The notes below the pieces were generated by a model, which saw only the letters and a program-made list of their open reading frames with translations, was not told where the DNA came from and did not search any database. This document shows positions 17,936 through 27,973 of a stretch of 64,000 nt of DNA, in pieces (the first letter of the stretch is position 1; the number at the start of each line of letters is the position of its first letter). The stretch spans positions 1-64,000 of the forward strand of contig NZ_JAKWBL010000002.1 of the NCBI RefSeq assembly GCF_022513635.1, written 5' to 3'. The stretch is from Paraniabella ginsengisoli (GTDB lineage Bacteria > Bacteroidota > Bacteroidia > Chitinophagales > Chitinophagaceae). The translations under genes and the position numbers were made by a program.

Positions 17936-18175
17936 TGTGATGATTCGCTAATGTGATGATGTGATAATGGTTTTAGATTCCAGGTTTCATGTAGCGCGAC
18001 CCCGAAGGGGTCGAATATAAATAGCCGGATGCGAAGCTTCCGGTTGGCAGCGAATAAATAGCCCGCCCGGATGATCGGTCGGACGGGGATCAAATATGTA
18101 CAACAGTACAAGCGATCCGCCAGCTGGCGGAAAGGCAGATGAATCATGTTCATCTGCCGGGAAAAAAATAATAAA
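17934..18175 (+). repeat. Cluster of hairpin repeats between era and der
   Basis: Five repeat units stand side by side: a family C stretch (GCTAATGTGATGATGTGATAATG, 17949-17970 region); a family B copy starting with the hairpin CGACCCCGAAGGGGTCG (17997-18013) and ending CGAAGCTTCCGGTTG (18046); an IR-rich GCCCGCCCGG...GGACGGG part (18061-18087); and a family A copy (18097-18172) that starts GTACAACAGTACAAGCGA, is interrupted by the palindrome TCCGCCAGCTGGCGGA (18116-18131), contains the hairpin GCAGATGAATCATGTTCATCTGC and ends GCCGGGAAAAAAATAATAA. No coding sequence is seen. Confidence 0.8.
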
Positions 18176-18202
18176 TCAGAGATCATAAATCAGAAATAAA
18201 AA

Positions 18203-19513
18203 ATGGGTTTTACAGTAGCAATAGTTGGCAGGCCGAATGTGGGCAAGAGTACATTGTTTAATCGCCTGCTGGTGCAGCGCAAAGCAATTGTGGATGATGT
18301 GAGCGGCGTTACGCGCGACAGGCAATACGGAGTGAGCGACTGGAACGGCAAGAACTATAACGTAATTGATACCGGTGGTTTTGTACACGGAAGCGAAGAT
18401 GTGTTTGAGAAAGAAATAGCGAAGCAAGTGCTGATTGCGGTAGAAGAAGCCGATGCCATTTTATTTATGGTGGATGCTGGAACTGGTATTACGCACTTAG
18501 ATGAAGAGATGGCAAACGTGTTGCGAAAAAGCATTAAGCCGGTTTTTTTAACGGTTAATAAAGTTGACAATAACGACAGAATGCTTGATGCTACTGAGTT
18601 TTACAGCATGGGCTTTGATAATGTTTACTTTATTGCATCGGCAAGTGGAAGTGGCACGGGCGAGTTGCTGGATGCTGTTGTGGCGTTGATTCCTGAAGAA
18701 AGGAATGATGATGGAGAGAACGACGAGCTACCAAAATTTGCGATTATTGGACAACCAAATGTTGGCAAATCTTCTTTGTTAAATGCGTTGGTAGGCAAGG
18801 AGCGTACTATTGTAAGCGATATTGCAGGTACTACACGCGACACGATTCACACGCATTATAATTTATTTCAGAAAGAATTTATATTGATTGATACGGCTGG
18901 TATTCGCCGCAAAGCCCGTGTACACGAGGATCTGGAGTTTTATTCTGTAATCCGTGCTATTAAAGCGGTTGACGAAGCGGATGTTTGCTTATTGCTTATT
19001 GATGCGGAAAAGGGTATGACGGCACAGGATCTGAATATATTCAGCCTTGCTGTAAAAAAAGGTAAAGGTGTTTTGCTATTGGTAAATAAATGGGATTTGG
19101 TGAAGAAAGAAACCAACACCGCGAAAGAATACGAAGATGAATTGAAGAAAAGATTAGCTCCTTTTAATGATGTTCCGGTTGTATTTATTTCTGCATTGGA
19201 AAAGACGCGTATTTTTAAAGGAATGGAAACTGCACTTGAGGTTTTTGAAAATCGAAAGAAAAAAGTATCTACTTCTAAACTGAACGATGTAATGTTGAAA
19301 GCGGTGCAAATGCACCATGCGCCTGTTGTTCGTGGGCATGCTATCAAAATAAAATTTGTTACACAGTTGCCAACGGTAGTTCCGTCTTTTGCTTTCTTCT
19401 GTAATTTTCCTGACGACGTTAAAACACCTTATAGAAATTATCTGGAAAACCAGTTGCGTAAAAACTTCGATTTTAGTGGTGTTCCTGTAAGGTTGTATTT
19501 TAGAAAGAAATAA
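18203..19513 (+). CDS. der: Ribosome biogenesis GTPase Der (EngA)
   Basis: Double-G-domain GTPase needed for 50S subunit maturation. The first domain has GRPNVGKSTLFNRL (residue 8 on), DTGGF and NKVD; the second has GQPNVGKSSLLNALVG, DTAGI and NKWDLV. The C-terminal KH-like domain ends PSFAFFCNFPDDVKTPYRNYLENQLRKNFDFSGVPVRLYFRKK, the usual Der ending. 436 residues, intact, normal length. It is one of the few long housekeeping genes here without a lesion. Confidence 0.97.
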   Translation: MGFTVAIVGRPNVGKSTLFNRLLVQRKAIVDDVSGVTRDRQYGVSDWNGKNYNVIDTGGFVHGSEDVFEKEIAKQVLIAVEEADAILFMVDAGTGITHLDEEMANVLRKSIKPVFLTVNKVDNNDRMLDATEFYSMGFDNVYFIASASGSGTGELLDAVVALIPEERNDDGENDELPKFAIIGQPNVGKSSLLNALVGKERTIVSDIAGTTRDTIHTHYNLFQKEFILIDTAGIRRKARVHEDLEFYSVIRAIKAVDEADVCLLLIDAEKGMTAQDLNIFSLAVKKGKGVLLLVNKWDLVKKETNTAKEYEDELKKRLAPFNDVPVVFISALEKTRIFKGMETALEVFENRKKKVSTSKLNDVMLKAVQMHHAPVVRGHAIKIKFVTQLPTVVPSFAFFCNFPDDVKTPYRNYLENQLRKNFDFSGVPVRLYFRKK

Positions 19514-19573
19514 TTAACGGCGTTTAAGGGTTACCATTTTTTATTTTTAGCATTTATAATAAATGATCAACTG

Positions 19574-19921
19574 ATGAAAAAAAACTACATTATTTTATTA
19601 GCTACAACTATTTTTTCTTTCGCATCCTGCGATACAGCTTCAACAACTAAAGAAGCTGAAGAGGATTCTTTAAATGCGGTGGACGTTACTATCAGTGACA
19701 CAGTTTCTAAGGTAGATACAACGCTATCTTCAATTGGTGATTCACTTAAGGCGGATATTGATGATGCAACCGATAAAATAAAACAGCATACTAAAGATTT
19801 GGGAAATGCTGCCAGGCAAAAAGCCAATGAAGGTGTTGAGCAATTAAAAGAAGGCGCTCAAAAAATAAAAGAAGCGGCTAAAGTAGGCGTAACCGCCGCA
19901 AAAGATGAATTGAAGAAATAG
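19574..19921 (+). CDS. Small helical lipoprotein
   Basis: 115-residue lipoprotein: signal peptide with lipobox FASC (Cys19). The mature part is rich in Asp, Glu, Lys and Ala and reads as one long amphipathic helix with heptad-like Ala spacing (DDATDKIKQHTKDLGNAARQ, then KEGAQKIKEAAKVGVTAAK), similar to apolipoprotein- or LEA-like repeats. No family is recognised; a role as an envelope spacer or stress protein is only a guess. It has its own strong terminator 22 bases after the stop. Confidence 0.75.
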   Translation: MKKNYIILLATTIFSFASCDTASTTKEAEEDSLNAVDVTISDTVSKVDTTLSSIGDSLKADIDDATDKIKQHTKDLGNAARQKANEGVEQLKEGAQKIKEAAKVGVTAAKDELKK

Positions 19922-19942
19922 CTGGAAAATTTAAATAACCAG

Positions 19943-19975
19943 ACCGGGCATGCTAATCGCTGCCCGGTTTTTTTA
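19943..19975 (+). terminator. Rho-independent terminator after the small lipoprotein gene
   Basis: ACCGGGCA (19943-19950) pairs with TGCCCGGT (19961-19968), followed by a T-run. Confidence 0.9.
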
Positions 19976-20005
19976 TAATTCTTTTACAGTAATAGTCTGA
20001 AGTGC

Positions 20006-20037
20006 AAAAAAACTCCAATCCTTTTTGGGGATTGGAG
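20006..20037 (-). terminator. Rho-independent terminator after the Zn-ribbon gene
   Basis: CTCCAATCC (20013-20021) pairs with GGATTGGAG (20029-20037); on the minus strand seven T follow. It lies 23 bases beyond the stop of the Zn-ribbon gene. Confidence 0.9.
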
Positions 20038-20059
20038 AAAATAAAAAAAAGAAAAATAA

Positions 20060-20815
20060 TTATTTCACTTCAATGTTGTTGTGTAATTCCTCATCAACTA
20101 AAATGCGGCCGCAGTTTTCGCATGCAACGATCTTTTTATGTTGCTTAATTTCACTTTGCTTTTGAGGCGGAATTGCATAAAAACAACCACCGCAGGCATC
20201 CCTAACCACCGGAACTACTGCGAGGCCATTACGGAAGTTACCCCGAATTTTTTCATAGCTGGTAAGTAACCTGGGTTCTACATCCTGCTTTGCGCCGTCA
20301 GATAATTTTGCAAATTCTTTCTCTTCTTTCTCGTTCGCAACAATGATCTTTTCAAGTTCTGCTTTTTTCAACTCTAAAGAACCTTCTTTTGTAGCAATGT
20401 TCTTTTTAGCTTTTTCCAAAAACACAACTTTTTCAGCTATCTCTTCATTTGCATCTCTAATGTGTTTCTCTGCCAGCTTAATTTCAAGCTGTTGCATTTC
20501 TGTTTCTTTATTGATCGCTTCAAACTCACGGTTGTTCTTTACATTCTCGCTATCCTTCTCGTATTTTTTGATCAGGGTCTCGCTTTCTTTAATAGCGTTT
20601 TTGCGTTCTTCAATAAATTCAGTTACACCATTGATCTCTTCTTCAATACGTGTTTGTCTTGCACGTAGCCCTTGCAGTTCATCTTCAAGGTCAGCTACTT
20701 CCATGGGCAATTCGCCTTTTAAAATTTTTATTTCGTCCATCTTACTATCAATTTTTTGCAAATTGATCAATGAACCTAATTTTTCTTCAATGGAAAATTC
20801 TTTTAATTGTGCCAT
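20060..20815 (-). CDS. Coiled-coil zinc-ribbon protein (COG1579 family)
   Basis: 251-residue cytoplasmic protein. Residues about 15-180 are a long antiparallel coiled coil rich in Glu, Lys and Leu (KLGSLINLQKIDSKMDEI through EKIIVANEKEEKEF). A zinc ribbon of the form CxxC...CxxC follows: DACGGCFYAIPPQKQSEI and IVACENCGRILVDEEL. This is the layout of the COG1579/CdsZ family, proteins thought to bind nucleic acid or ribosomes; the exact job here is not known. It lies directly after the Nif3-like gene, an association common in Bacteroidota, with a hairpin in the 42-base gap. Confidence 0.88.
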   Translation of the reverse strand: MAQLKEFSIEEKLGSLINLQKIDSKMDEIKILKGELPMEVADLEDELQGLRARQTRIEEEINGVTEFIEERKNAIKESETLIKKYEKDSENVKNNREFEAINKETEMQQLEIKLAEKHIRDANEEIAEKVVFLEKAKKNIATKEGSLELKKAELEKIIVANEKEEKEFAKLSDGAKQDVEPRLLTSYEKIRGNFRNGLAVVPVVRDACGGCFYAIPPQKQSEIKQHKKIVACENCGRILVDEELHNNIEVK

Positions 20816-20832
20816 ATGTTTAAAATATTAAT

Positions 20833-20863
20833 CTTTTAAAATCGGATATTCCGATCTTAAAAG
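20833..20863 (-). promoter_or_regulatory. Inverted repeat across the nif3 stop codon
   Basis: A 31-base nearly perfect inverted repeat (CTTTTAA, one mismatch, ATCGGA, TAT, TCCGAT, one mismatch, TTAAAAG) covers the stop codon of the Nif3 gene and the gap before the Zn-ribbon gene. It could be a partial terminator or a processing site that sets the ratio of the two products. Confidence 0.5.
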
Positions 20864-21950
20864 TACTGAACAGGATTTGTATTTACTCCTGTTTTAAGGA
20901 CGGCAAAGGTAGGGAATTTTTGCTCTAAAAGATTCGCCACAAGTTCAATAGTAAATTGTTCGCTTTCGTAATGTCCGATGTCGGCTAATAAAATCCGGCT
21001 ATCTGCATCAAAAAATTCATGGTATTTAATGTCTGATGTTACGTAAGCGTCTGACTTTGAATTTAATGCGTCTTTTAGAAAGGATATTCCTGCGCCGCCG
21101 CAAATGCTTACTTTTTTACAGGGTTACCGGTTTTTCGGGTGTGCTTTATATAAGAAAGGCCGAAGATTTCCTTTAGTTTTTGCAAAAAATCAGCTTCTTC
21201 CAAAGGTTCATCCCATTCACCCGAAATTCCCGAACCAATCTGCTGATGCTTATTGTTGATCCGGATTACTTCATACGCTACTTCTTCATATGGATGGACA
21301 CTTTTAAGCGTTGCAATAATTTGCTGTTCAAGGTGCGAAGGTAAAAGCAATTCGATTTTTAATTCTTCATCCTCATGCCGTTTTCCTGCTTCACCCAAAA
21401 AAGGGTTAGCGGTTTCGCTGGGTTTAAAAGTTCCTACGCCATTTACCCTGAAACTACATTCGCTATAATTGCCAATAGTGCCAGCGCCCGCACTAAACAA
21501 TGCATTCATAACTGTTGAAGCATGTTCAGCCGGAATATAAAAATATAATTTGCAAAGCTCACCCGATTTAGGTGCAAGAACAGATAAATTCTTTAAACCC
21601 AACTTTTCAGCTATTTTCCCATTAACGCCATTGATAACATTATCCAGGTTAGTGTGAATGGCATAAATAGCAATATCATTTTTGACAGCCTTAATAATAG
21701 TACGTTCGATATAATTTTTCCCGATTAGCTTTTTTAATCCGCTAAAAATAATAGGGTGGTGGGCAATAATTAAATTGCATTTTTTCTCAATAGCCTCATT
21801 CACTACTTCTTCAATCGCATCAAGACAACAAATTGCGCCGGTGCATGCCCATTCCGCATTTCCTGTTAAAAGGCCAGCGTTATCATAACTTTCTTGCAAC
21901 GCAGGCGGAGCAATTGTTTCGAGATAGGATATGATATCTTTAATGGTCAT
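20857..21950 (-). CDS. Nif3-like dinuclear metal centre protein (one frameshift)
   Basis: Member of the Nif3/YbgI (GTP cyclohydrolase 1 type 2-like) family, a hexameric toroid binding two metals. The start MTIKDIISYLETIAPPALQESYDNAGL at 21950 is preferred over an ATG at 21980 because it gives the usual N-terminus. Metal ligands lie in NLIIAHHPIIFSGLKKL and AIYAIHTNLDN. The insert domain typical of the longer form is present (KLYFYIPAEHASTVMNALFSAG). An A-run of six near 21112 should be seven; the corrected frame gives KKVSICGGAGISFL, then AYVTSDIKYHEFFDA, ADIGHYESEQF and NTNPVQYF. Restored length is 364 residues. Confidence 0.92.
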
Positions 21951-22021
21951 ATTGTGCGGACAATTATTGGTCCGAAACAAAAATAAGGATTAGCCGACAA
22001 GTATATTTCGAGATTTGATTT

Positions 22022-22085
22022 TTTATTGCCGGGCAATAGAATATAACTCGTCGGTGTTGTGTCACTCTCTTGTACCGCAGTACAA
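22022..22085 (-). repeat. Family A dispersed repeat
   Basis: On the minus strand this reads TTTGTACTGCGGTACAAGAG, then AGTGACACAACACCGACGAG, then TTATATTCTATTGCCCGGCAATAA, a variant of the 55-bp family A element with an extra TTGTAC/GTACAA hairpin in front. Confidence 0.7.
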
Positions 22086-22106
22086 ATGGGATCCTACTTA
22101 TTCTTC

Positions 22107-22151
22107 GCAAAAATAAAAGACCTTCGAGGTTTTAAAATCTCGAAGGTCTTT
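22107..22151 (-). terminator. Rho-independent terminator after pgi
   Basis: AAAGACCTTCGAG (22116-22128) pairs with CTCGAAGGTCTTT (22139-22151), 13 perfect pairs, followed by TATTTTTG on the minus strand. It lies 16 bases beyond the pgi stop. Confidence 0.9.
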
Positions 22152-22167
22152 CATTAAATGCTACATT

Positions 22168-23816
<1,649 letters not shown>

Positions 23817-23826
23817 ATTTAAATTC

Positions 23827-24221
23827 TTAATTATAATAAATTGAAATAAAGGTAAAACTAAGATAAGTCCAAAAAACAGTAAAGAGAATATGGATGGTGG
23901 TTTCGAATTTTTTCCCTAGCCATAGCTTTCTTGAGTAAACGAATAATTGGATGATCAATCGTGCCAGCCAAAAAATACCTAGAAATAATGAGATCTTTTT
24001 CCAAATGGCGTGGAAGTAAGATCGCTTGTACAACTTAGACATAAGACTCCCATCATTAAAACGGTAAGCGCTATAAAAAATGAATGGACATAAATAAGTT
24101 GCCTGTTAATAATACTAATAGCACTTAGGTCGGTTTTCCATTTGAAATATCTAGGGAAAAGTATATGAACGATAGCTAGTGAAATTAATAGAACACCGAT
24201 TATCTTAAGATGTTTATCCAT
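23827..24221 (-). CDS. Hypothetical four-helix membrane protein (one frameshift)
   Basis: Not recognised by name. The start ATG at 24221 overlaps the stop of the upstream methyltransferase gene (ATGGATAA), a sign of coupled translation; a longer in-frame start at 24248 would overlap more. An A-run of five near 23996-24000 should be six; joining the frames gives MDKHLKIIGVLLISLAIVHI, then VHSFFIALTVLMMGVLCLSC, then KKISLFLGIFWLARLIIQLF and TTIHILFTVFWTYLSFTFIS, about 131 residues with four membrane segments. It is the last gene of a tight minus-strand set (DoxX-like, DUF2071, methyltransferase, this gene). Confidence 0.65.
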
Positions 24222-24965
24222 GTTTTGCAAGAATGAAAGTAGTGACAAATGCTGTTGTTTTTATTTTTTCTTTTACAATGAAGCCTGCTGAATAAAAAGA
24301 CCTAAGCCATGTTTCAGCAGAATGAAAGTGTAAGAACCCAATGTTGTATGCCAGGAAATTAGAAAGATCTCTTAAATGTTCAGTGACAATTATAACCCCA
24401 TCAGGTTTTATTACTCTTTCAAGTTCTTTAAAAAATAAAATTCTTTCATTTGTGTTTCTTATTTCATGTGCTGAAAAAGGATAAAAATCTTGTCAACACT
24501 ATGATTTTTTAATGGGATTTTTGTTGTATTAATAGCTTGTGTGTCAGGATGAGGTGGATAGGCTGCTCTGGCTCTTTTTATAGATAATTCTGTATGCTTA
24601 GCTGGATTATAGAAATCGAATATGTAGAAATCGCAATGCGGTACTTTAGTTTCGATAATATGTGATGTTTCGTCAAAGCCAGCATGAATGTTTATTATTA
24701 GGTCGGTAGCATTTTTTTGAAATTGATTGAGCCAAGGTAAAGTATATAGATTTGAATAATCGTAAATAAACCAAGAAGTAATTAGTGATGTAGTAAGTGA
24801 CAATATTATTAATCCAGCAATTGTAAGGCAGTATAATAGTATGGACGGAATGATGATTGCGGTTAATAATATACAGATAATAAGTGCTAAGGCAAATACG
24901 TAAAAATGCCAATTAAATCTAAGAATATTAAATGTTCCTTGCAAAGGTTTTCTTACGACTTCCAT
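24214..24965 (-). CDS. Membrane-anchored methyltransferase-like protein (one frameshift)
   Basis: Two membrane helices come first (WHFYVFALALIICILLTAII and CLTIAGLIILSLTTSLITSW), then a class I SAM-methyltransferase-like domain: LIINIHAGFDETS in the place of motif I, CDFYIFDFYNP, KNHSVDKIFIL, and after the break SAHEIRNTNERILFFKELERVIKPDGVIIVTEH. A T-run of five near 24475 should be six; the restored protein is about 250 residues. Motif I lacks the usual GxGxG, so SAM binding is less sure. The ATG at 24965 is preferred over 24989 because a Shine-Dalgarno-like AAAGGAAAG precedes it and the overlap with DUF2071 shrinks to 13 bases. Confidence 0.7.
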
Positions 24966-25705
24966 AATTCTGTCTTTCCTTTTTTCCAATAATAAGGTGT
25001 GTTTTCAACAATAAATGAATTTGCTAAAATAGATTTGTTTATGTTGAGCCTATTCAAAAAACTAATATGATAATTTGATACCTGTAAAGGTGTGGGTTGC
25101 CAATGCTGTCTTACACCTTCAATAATCAAAACTTTATTAGTTGGTTTGTTGTAAGTAAAAGTAAAGGGTAATGGTCCTGCAAACCGTCTTGCTTCTTTCC
25201 AATTAGCAAATGGAGAATTAGCTGGAAGCGGAACTTCAAGGTGTACGGATTTATGAAACTCAATATGAAAGTCTGATTGATGAGATGTAATGGATGTTTT
25301 GTTGATTTCTGTTTTCTGAATGATGTCTGTTGAGGTGTAATTGTAATGCGTAAATATATTTCCCAAAAACTCCATTTTGATATTATCAGTTTCGGATTTT
25401 AGAATATATAACCCTCTGAGTCTTTTACCTACATTGTTAATGTATCTAACAAAAACTCTGTAGCCAACAAGGAAAAAATTATATCCCATCCACTTTGGAA
25501 AACCTTTAGGCCGCAGGTGTTTTGTTTGTACCATTGCTACTGCAATGAAAGCCCATTTATCATCAAATATATCCGGTGAAAGACATTCGGGTAATAAATC
25601 AATTGCTTGTTCTTTGGGAACAGCAAAAGTGAGAACGATCGATTTCTCAAAAAATGCTTCAACAGCAAATGGGTGATTTTTTAATAAGTTAAGCATATCA
25701 GACAT
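24953..25705 (-). CDS. DUF2071 (YqjF-like) protein
   Basis: 250-residue protein resembling the DUF2071/COG3361 family, which shares the acetoacetate decarboxylase-like fold. Visible family traits are EKSIVLTFAVPKEQAIDLLP near the N-terminus, AFIAVAMVQTKHLRPKGFPK, FFLVGYRVFVRYINNVGKRL, RGLYILKSETD, and ARRFAGPLPFTFTY. The biochemical role of the family is unknown. It overlaps the DoxX-like gene by eight bases and the methyltransferase-like gene downstream, so the set is translationally coupled. Confidence 0.75.
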   Translation of the reverse strand: MSDMLNLLKNHPFAVEAFFEKSIVLTFAVPKEQAIDLLPECLSPDIFDDKWAFIAVAMVQTKHLRPKGFPKWMGYNFFLVGYRVFVRYINNVGKRLRGLYILKSETDNIKMEFLGNIFTHYNYTSTDIIQKTEINKTSITSHQSDFHIEFHKSVHLEVPLPANSPFANWKEARRFAGPLPFTFTYNKPTNKVLIIEGVRQHWQPTPLQVSNYHISFLNRLNINKSILANSFIVENTPYYWKKGKTELWKS

Positions 25706-26095
25706 TGGTAACTTTAGTCTTAAACAAGAAAAATCTATTGTAGAAGATAATCGACATTAGTAAAAACGCAAATAAGAAATTCCATCGCCCCCACAATAAT
25801 AAATTTGGTACCAGAAAAAACTCAAGTAAATTCATCGTACCAATAATAACAATTTGTGCAATTGCGTTTAATTTATTGCGAAAGTTAGAAATAATCCAGA
25901 TTGCCATTCCTATTTCAGCGAAGCCAATCAAAAAAGTAATTTGCCTTGCATATTCATCTCCAAAAATTGATGCTACAATATCACGATGTCGTGGCACCAT
26001 ATTTAATACTTTACAATATAGGCCGTTGATGATCCATATGCAAGCTATAGCAAAATTTATCACATAATAAATCGATATTTTTTTAGTTGAGACAT
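25698..26095 (-). CDS. DoxX-like small membrane protein (probable N-terminal frameshift)
   Basis: Four-helix membrane protein of the DoxX-like group: NFAIACIWIINGLYCKVLNM, VPRHRDIVASIFG, then ITFLIGFAEIGMAIWIISNF, IAQIVIIGTMNLLEFFLVPN and LLWGRWNFLFAFLLMSIIFY. The motif NGLYCKVLNMVPRH is typical. The unbroken frame would have to start at a GTG at 26063, inside the first helix. An ATG at 26095 with MSQLKK leads into it if the A-run at about 26078-26084 has lost one A, giving 132 residues. Function unknown; it heads the coupled minus-strand set. Confidence 0.75.
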
Positions 26096-26104
26096 CAATT
26101 TTAT

Positions 26105-27127
26105 TTACATCAATCTTTTTAACACCTCAATAGTCTTGGCCACCATTTCATTAGTAGTATCCAAATGCAGCACCAGCCTTACTCTTTGTGGCGCAATAGC
26201 ATAACCTAGAATGTTTTTTTCTTTCAGTTTTGCAACAAGTTCTTTAGCTGTTATTCCCTTTGTTTCAAATATAATGATATTGGTTTCTACTGGTAGAACT
26301 AGTGATACGAAGCTTGCGTCATTTAAAACTTCAGCTATAGCTTTTGCATTTTCATGATCCTTTGATAAGCGTTGGATGTTATTTTGTAAAGCATAAATTC
26401 CTGCAGCCGCCATAAAGCCTGCCTGGCGCATGCCGCCACCAAATACTTTTCTTACCCTTCTGGCTTTTTTAATAAAATCAGTATTGCCTAATAATAAACT
26501 GCCAACCGGACAACCCAGACTTTTTGAAAGACAAATAGAAATGCTATCGAAAATTTCGCCGTATTGTTTGGGTGTTTCATTTTTTGCAATAATGGCGTTG
26601 AACAACCGTGCACCATCAATATGAAAAGCTAAATTGTTTTCATCACAAACCTGTTTGATATTTTTCAGTTCTTCAAAATCGTAACAACTACCGCCACCAC
26701 GATTGCTGGTATTTTCAACACATACAAGACTGGTTCTTGCGCGGTGTACATCATCCGGCTGTATGGCTTCCGCCACTTTCGTTGAGTCGATGCGGCCTCT
26801 ATCGCCATTAAGCAACTTTACCGAACAGCCTGAATTAACCGCAATGCCACCGCCTTCATATTGGTAAATATGTGCATCGGCATCACAAATAACTTCATCG
26901 CCAGGTTGTGTGTGGCATTTGATGGCAATCTGGTTGGTCATGGTGCCGCTGGGACAAAACAGTGCGCCTTCTTTGCCGAACATAGAAGCGGCTAATCGTT
27001 CCAGCTCGTTTACCGAAACATCTTCTCCAAAAACATCATCGCCAATTTTGGCATGCATCATTGCTTCTAACATAGCGCCGGTCGGCTTTGTAACAGTGTC
27101 TGAGCGGAAGTCGATATATGTCGTCAT
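26105..27127 (-). CDS. ltaE: Low-specificity L-threonine aldolase
   Basis: PLP enzyme that splits threonine and allo-threonine to glycine and acetaldehyde. Signatures: DFRSDTVTKPTGAML at the N-terminus, DDVFGEDVSVNELE, FCPSGTMTNQIA, AHIYQYEGGG, VENTSNRGGG, AFHIDGARLFNA, and the PLP lysine K202 in SICLSKSLGCPVGS; C-terminal VRKVFGGGMRQAGFMAAAG. 340 residues, intact. It stops nine bases before the probable start of the DoxX-like gene, so it is likely the promoter-proximal gene of that minus-strand run. Diverges from yajQ. Confidence 0.95.
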   Translation of the reverse strand: MTTYIDFRSDTVTKPTGAMLEAMMHAKIGDDVFGEDVSVNELERLAASMFGKEGALFCPSGTMTNQIAIKCHTQPGDEVICDADAHIYQYEGGGIAVNSGCSVKLLNGDRGRIDSTKVAEAIQPDDVHRARTSLVCVENTSNRGGGSCYDFEELKNIKQVCDENNLAFHIDGARLFNAIIAKNETPKQYGEIFDSISICLSKSLGCPVGSLLLGNTDFIKKARRVRKVFGGGMRQAGFMAAAGIYALQNNIQRLSKDHENAKAIAEVLNDASFVSLVLPVETNIIIFETKGITAKELVAKLKEKNILGYAIAPQRVRLVLHLDTTNEMVAKTIEVLKRLM

Positions 27128-27185
27128 ATTAATCTTGTTCCTTCAAATTTAATTGAATGAATGCATTTGCACGAAGTTTGTATAG

Positions 27186-27193
27186 TATCTTTG
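27186..27193 (+). promoter_or_regulatory. Candidate -7 promoter element of yajQ
   Basis: TATCTTTG fits TAnnTTTG and lies 44 bases before the yajQ ATG. A TTTG stands 16 bases upstream (27166-27169), shorter than the usual spacing. Confidence 0.4.
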
Positions 27194-27237
27194 ATGTTGA
27201 CGTTTATAATTAACTTCTAAATAGAAACAATAAGAAT

Positions 27238-27728
27238 ATGCCATCATTTGATTTTGTAAGTAAGGTAGATGCGCAGGCGTTGGATAATGCTGTAAACGTA
27301 GTTTCCAAAGAAATTGCCAATCGCTTCGATTTTAAAGGGTCGCACCTTGTGATCGATCTTGATAAGAAAACATATACGCTGAAAGTAGAGACCGAAGATG
27401 ATATGAAGATGAAACAGCTCATTGACGTACTGGTAAATCGTGCACACAAACAAGGTATTGCGCCAGAAGCTTTCGATTTAAGTAAAGAAGGAAGCATGAT
27501 CGGTAAGGCCTGGAAAAAGAAATTTCCGTAAGAAACGGTTTGAAGCAGGAAGATGCTAAAAAGATCGTTAAACAAATTAAAGATGAAGGATTGAAAGTGC
27601 AGGTTGCTATTAACGAGGAGGTGGTACGTGTAACAGGTAAGAAAATCGACGATTTGCAAACTGTTATACAGGCATCGAAGAATTGGGATTTGGGAATCCC
27701 GCTTCAAGTAGAAAATATGCGTAGCTAA
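27238..27728 (+). CDS. yajQ: YajQ family nucleotide-binding protein (one frameshift)
   Basis: YajQ (UPF0234) proteins have two RRM-like halves and have been reported to bind RNA, GTP or cyclic di-GMP. Typical sequence: MPSFDFVSKVDAQALDNAVN, NRFDFKGSHLVIDL, GIAPEAFDLSKEGSMIGKAW, then after the break RNGLKQEDAKKIVKQIKDEG, LKVQVAINEEVVRVTGKKID and LGIPLQVENMR. The break near 27530 is a lost G (CCGTAAG should be CCGGTAAG); the restored protein has 163 residues, the family norm. It stands alone between divergent ltaE and rpmE2. Confidence 0.94.
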
Positions 27729-27894
27729 AGAATGGAAATATAGAATATTGAACTGGAAATGTTGATTGAAGTATATTTCACATAAAGCACGGAAGAGTAC
27801 GGATCATTTTCTAAGAAGCTGCGCAATCTGTCAATGATAGGAGCATTCAAAATTTAATATTCATCATTTTATATTTTGTCTTACCTTCGCCGCT

Positions 27895-27952
27895 CTCCAA
27901 AAGGAAACTTTGGAGCAAAAATTATTAATAACCAGTACGGCAAAATCCGTAC
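27895..27952 (+). promoter_or_regulatory. Two hairpins in the rpmE2 leader
   Basis: Before rpmE2 lie two small hairpins: CTCCAAA/TTTGGAG (27895-27901 with 27909-27915, loop AGGAAAC) and GTACGG/CCGTAC (27935-27940 with 27947-27952, loop CAAAAT). Both precede the start codon at 27974. They could form a ribosomal-protein leader for autoregulation; I cannot match them to a named leader family. Confidence 0.4.
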
Positions 27953-27973
27953 AACCTTAAAAATCATAAAGTT

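Noticed and set aside
17934..18175. Possible CRISPR array in the hairpin-rich era-der spacer
   Set aside because: No regularly spaced direct repeat with unique spacers and no cas gene; the units differ from one another.
20343..20831. 162-residue plus-strand Ser/Phe-rich ORF
   Set aside because: Shadow of the Glu/Lys-rich coiled-coil of the Zn-ribbon gene; antisense of such sequence is always Ser/Phe/Leu-rich.
24953..24989. Upstream start at 24989 for the methyltransferase-like gene
   Set aside because: It would overlap DUF2071 by 37 bases and has no Shine-Dalgarno-like sequence, whereas 24965 has AAAGGAAAG before it.
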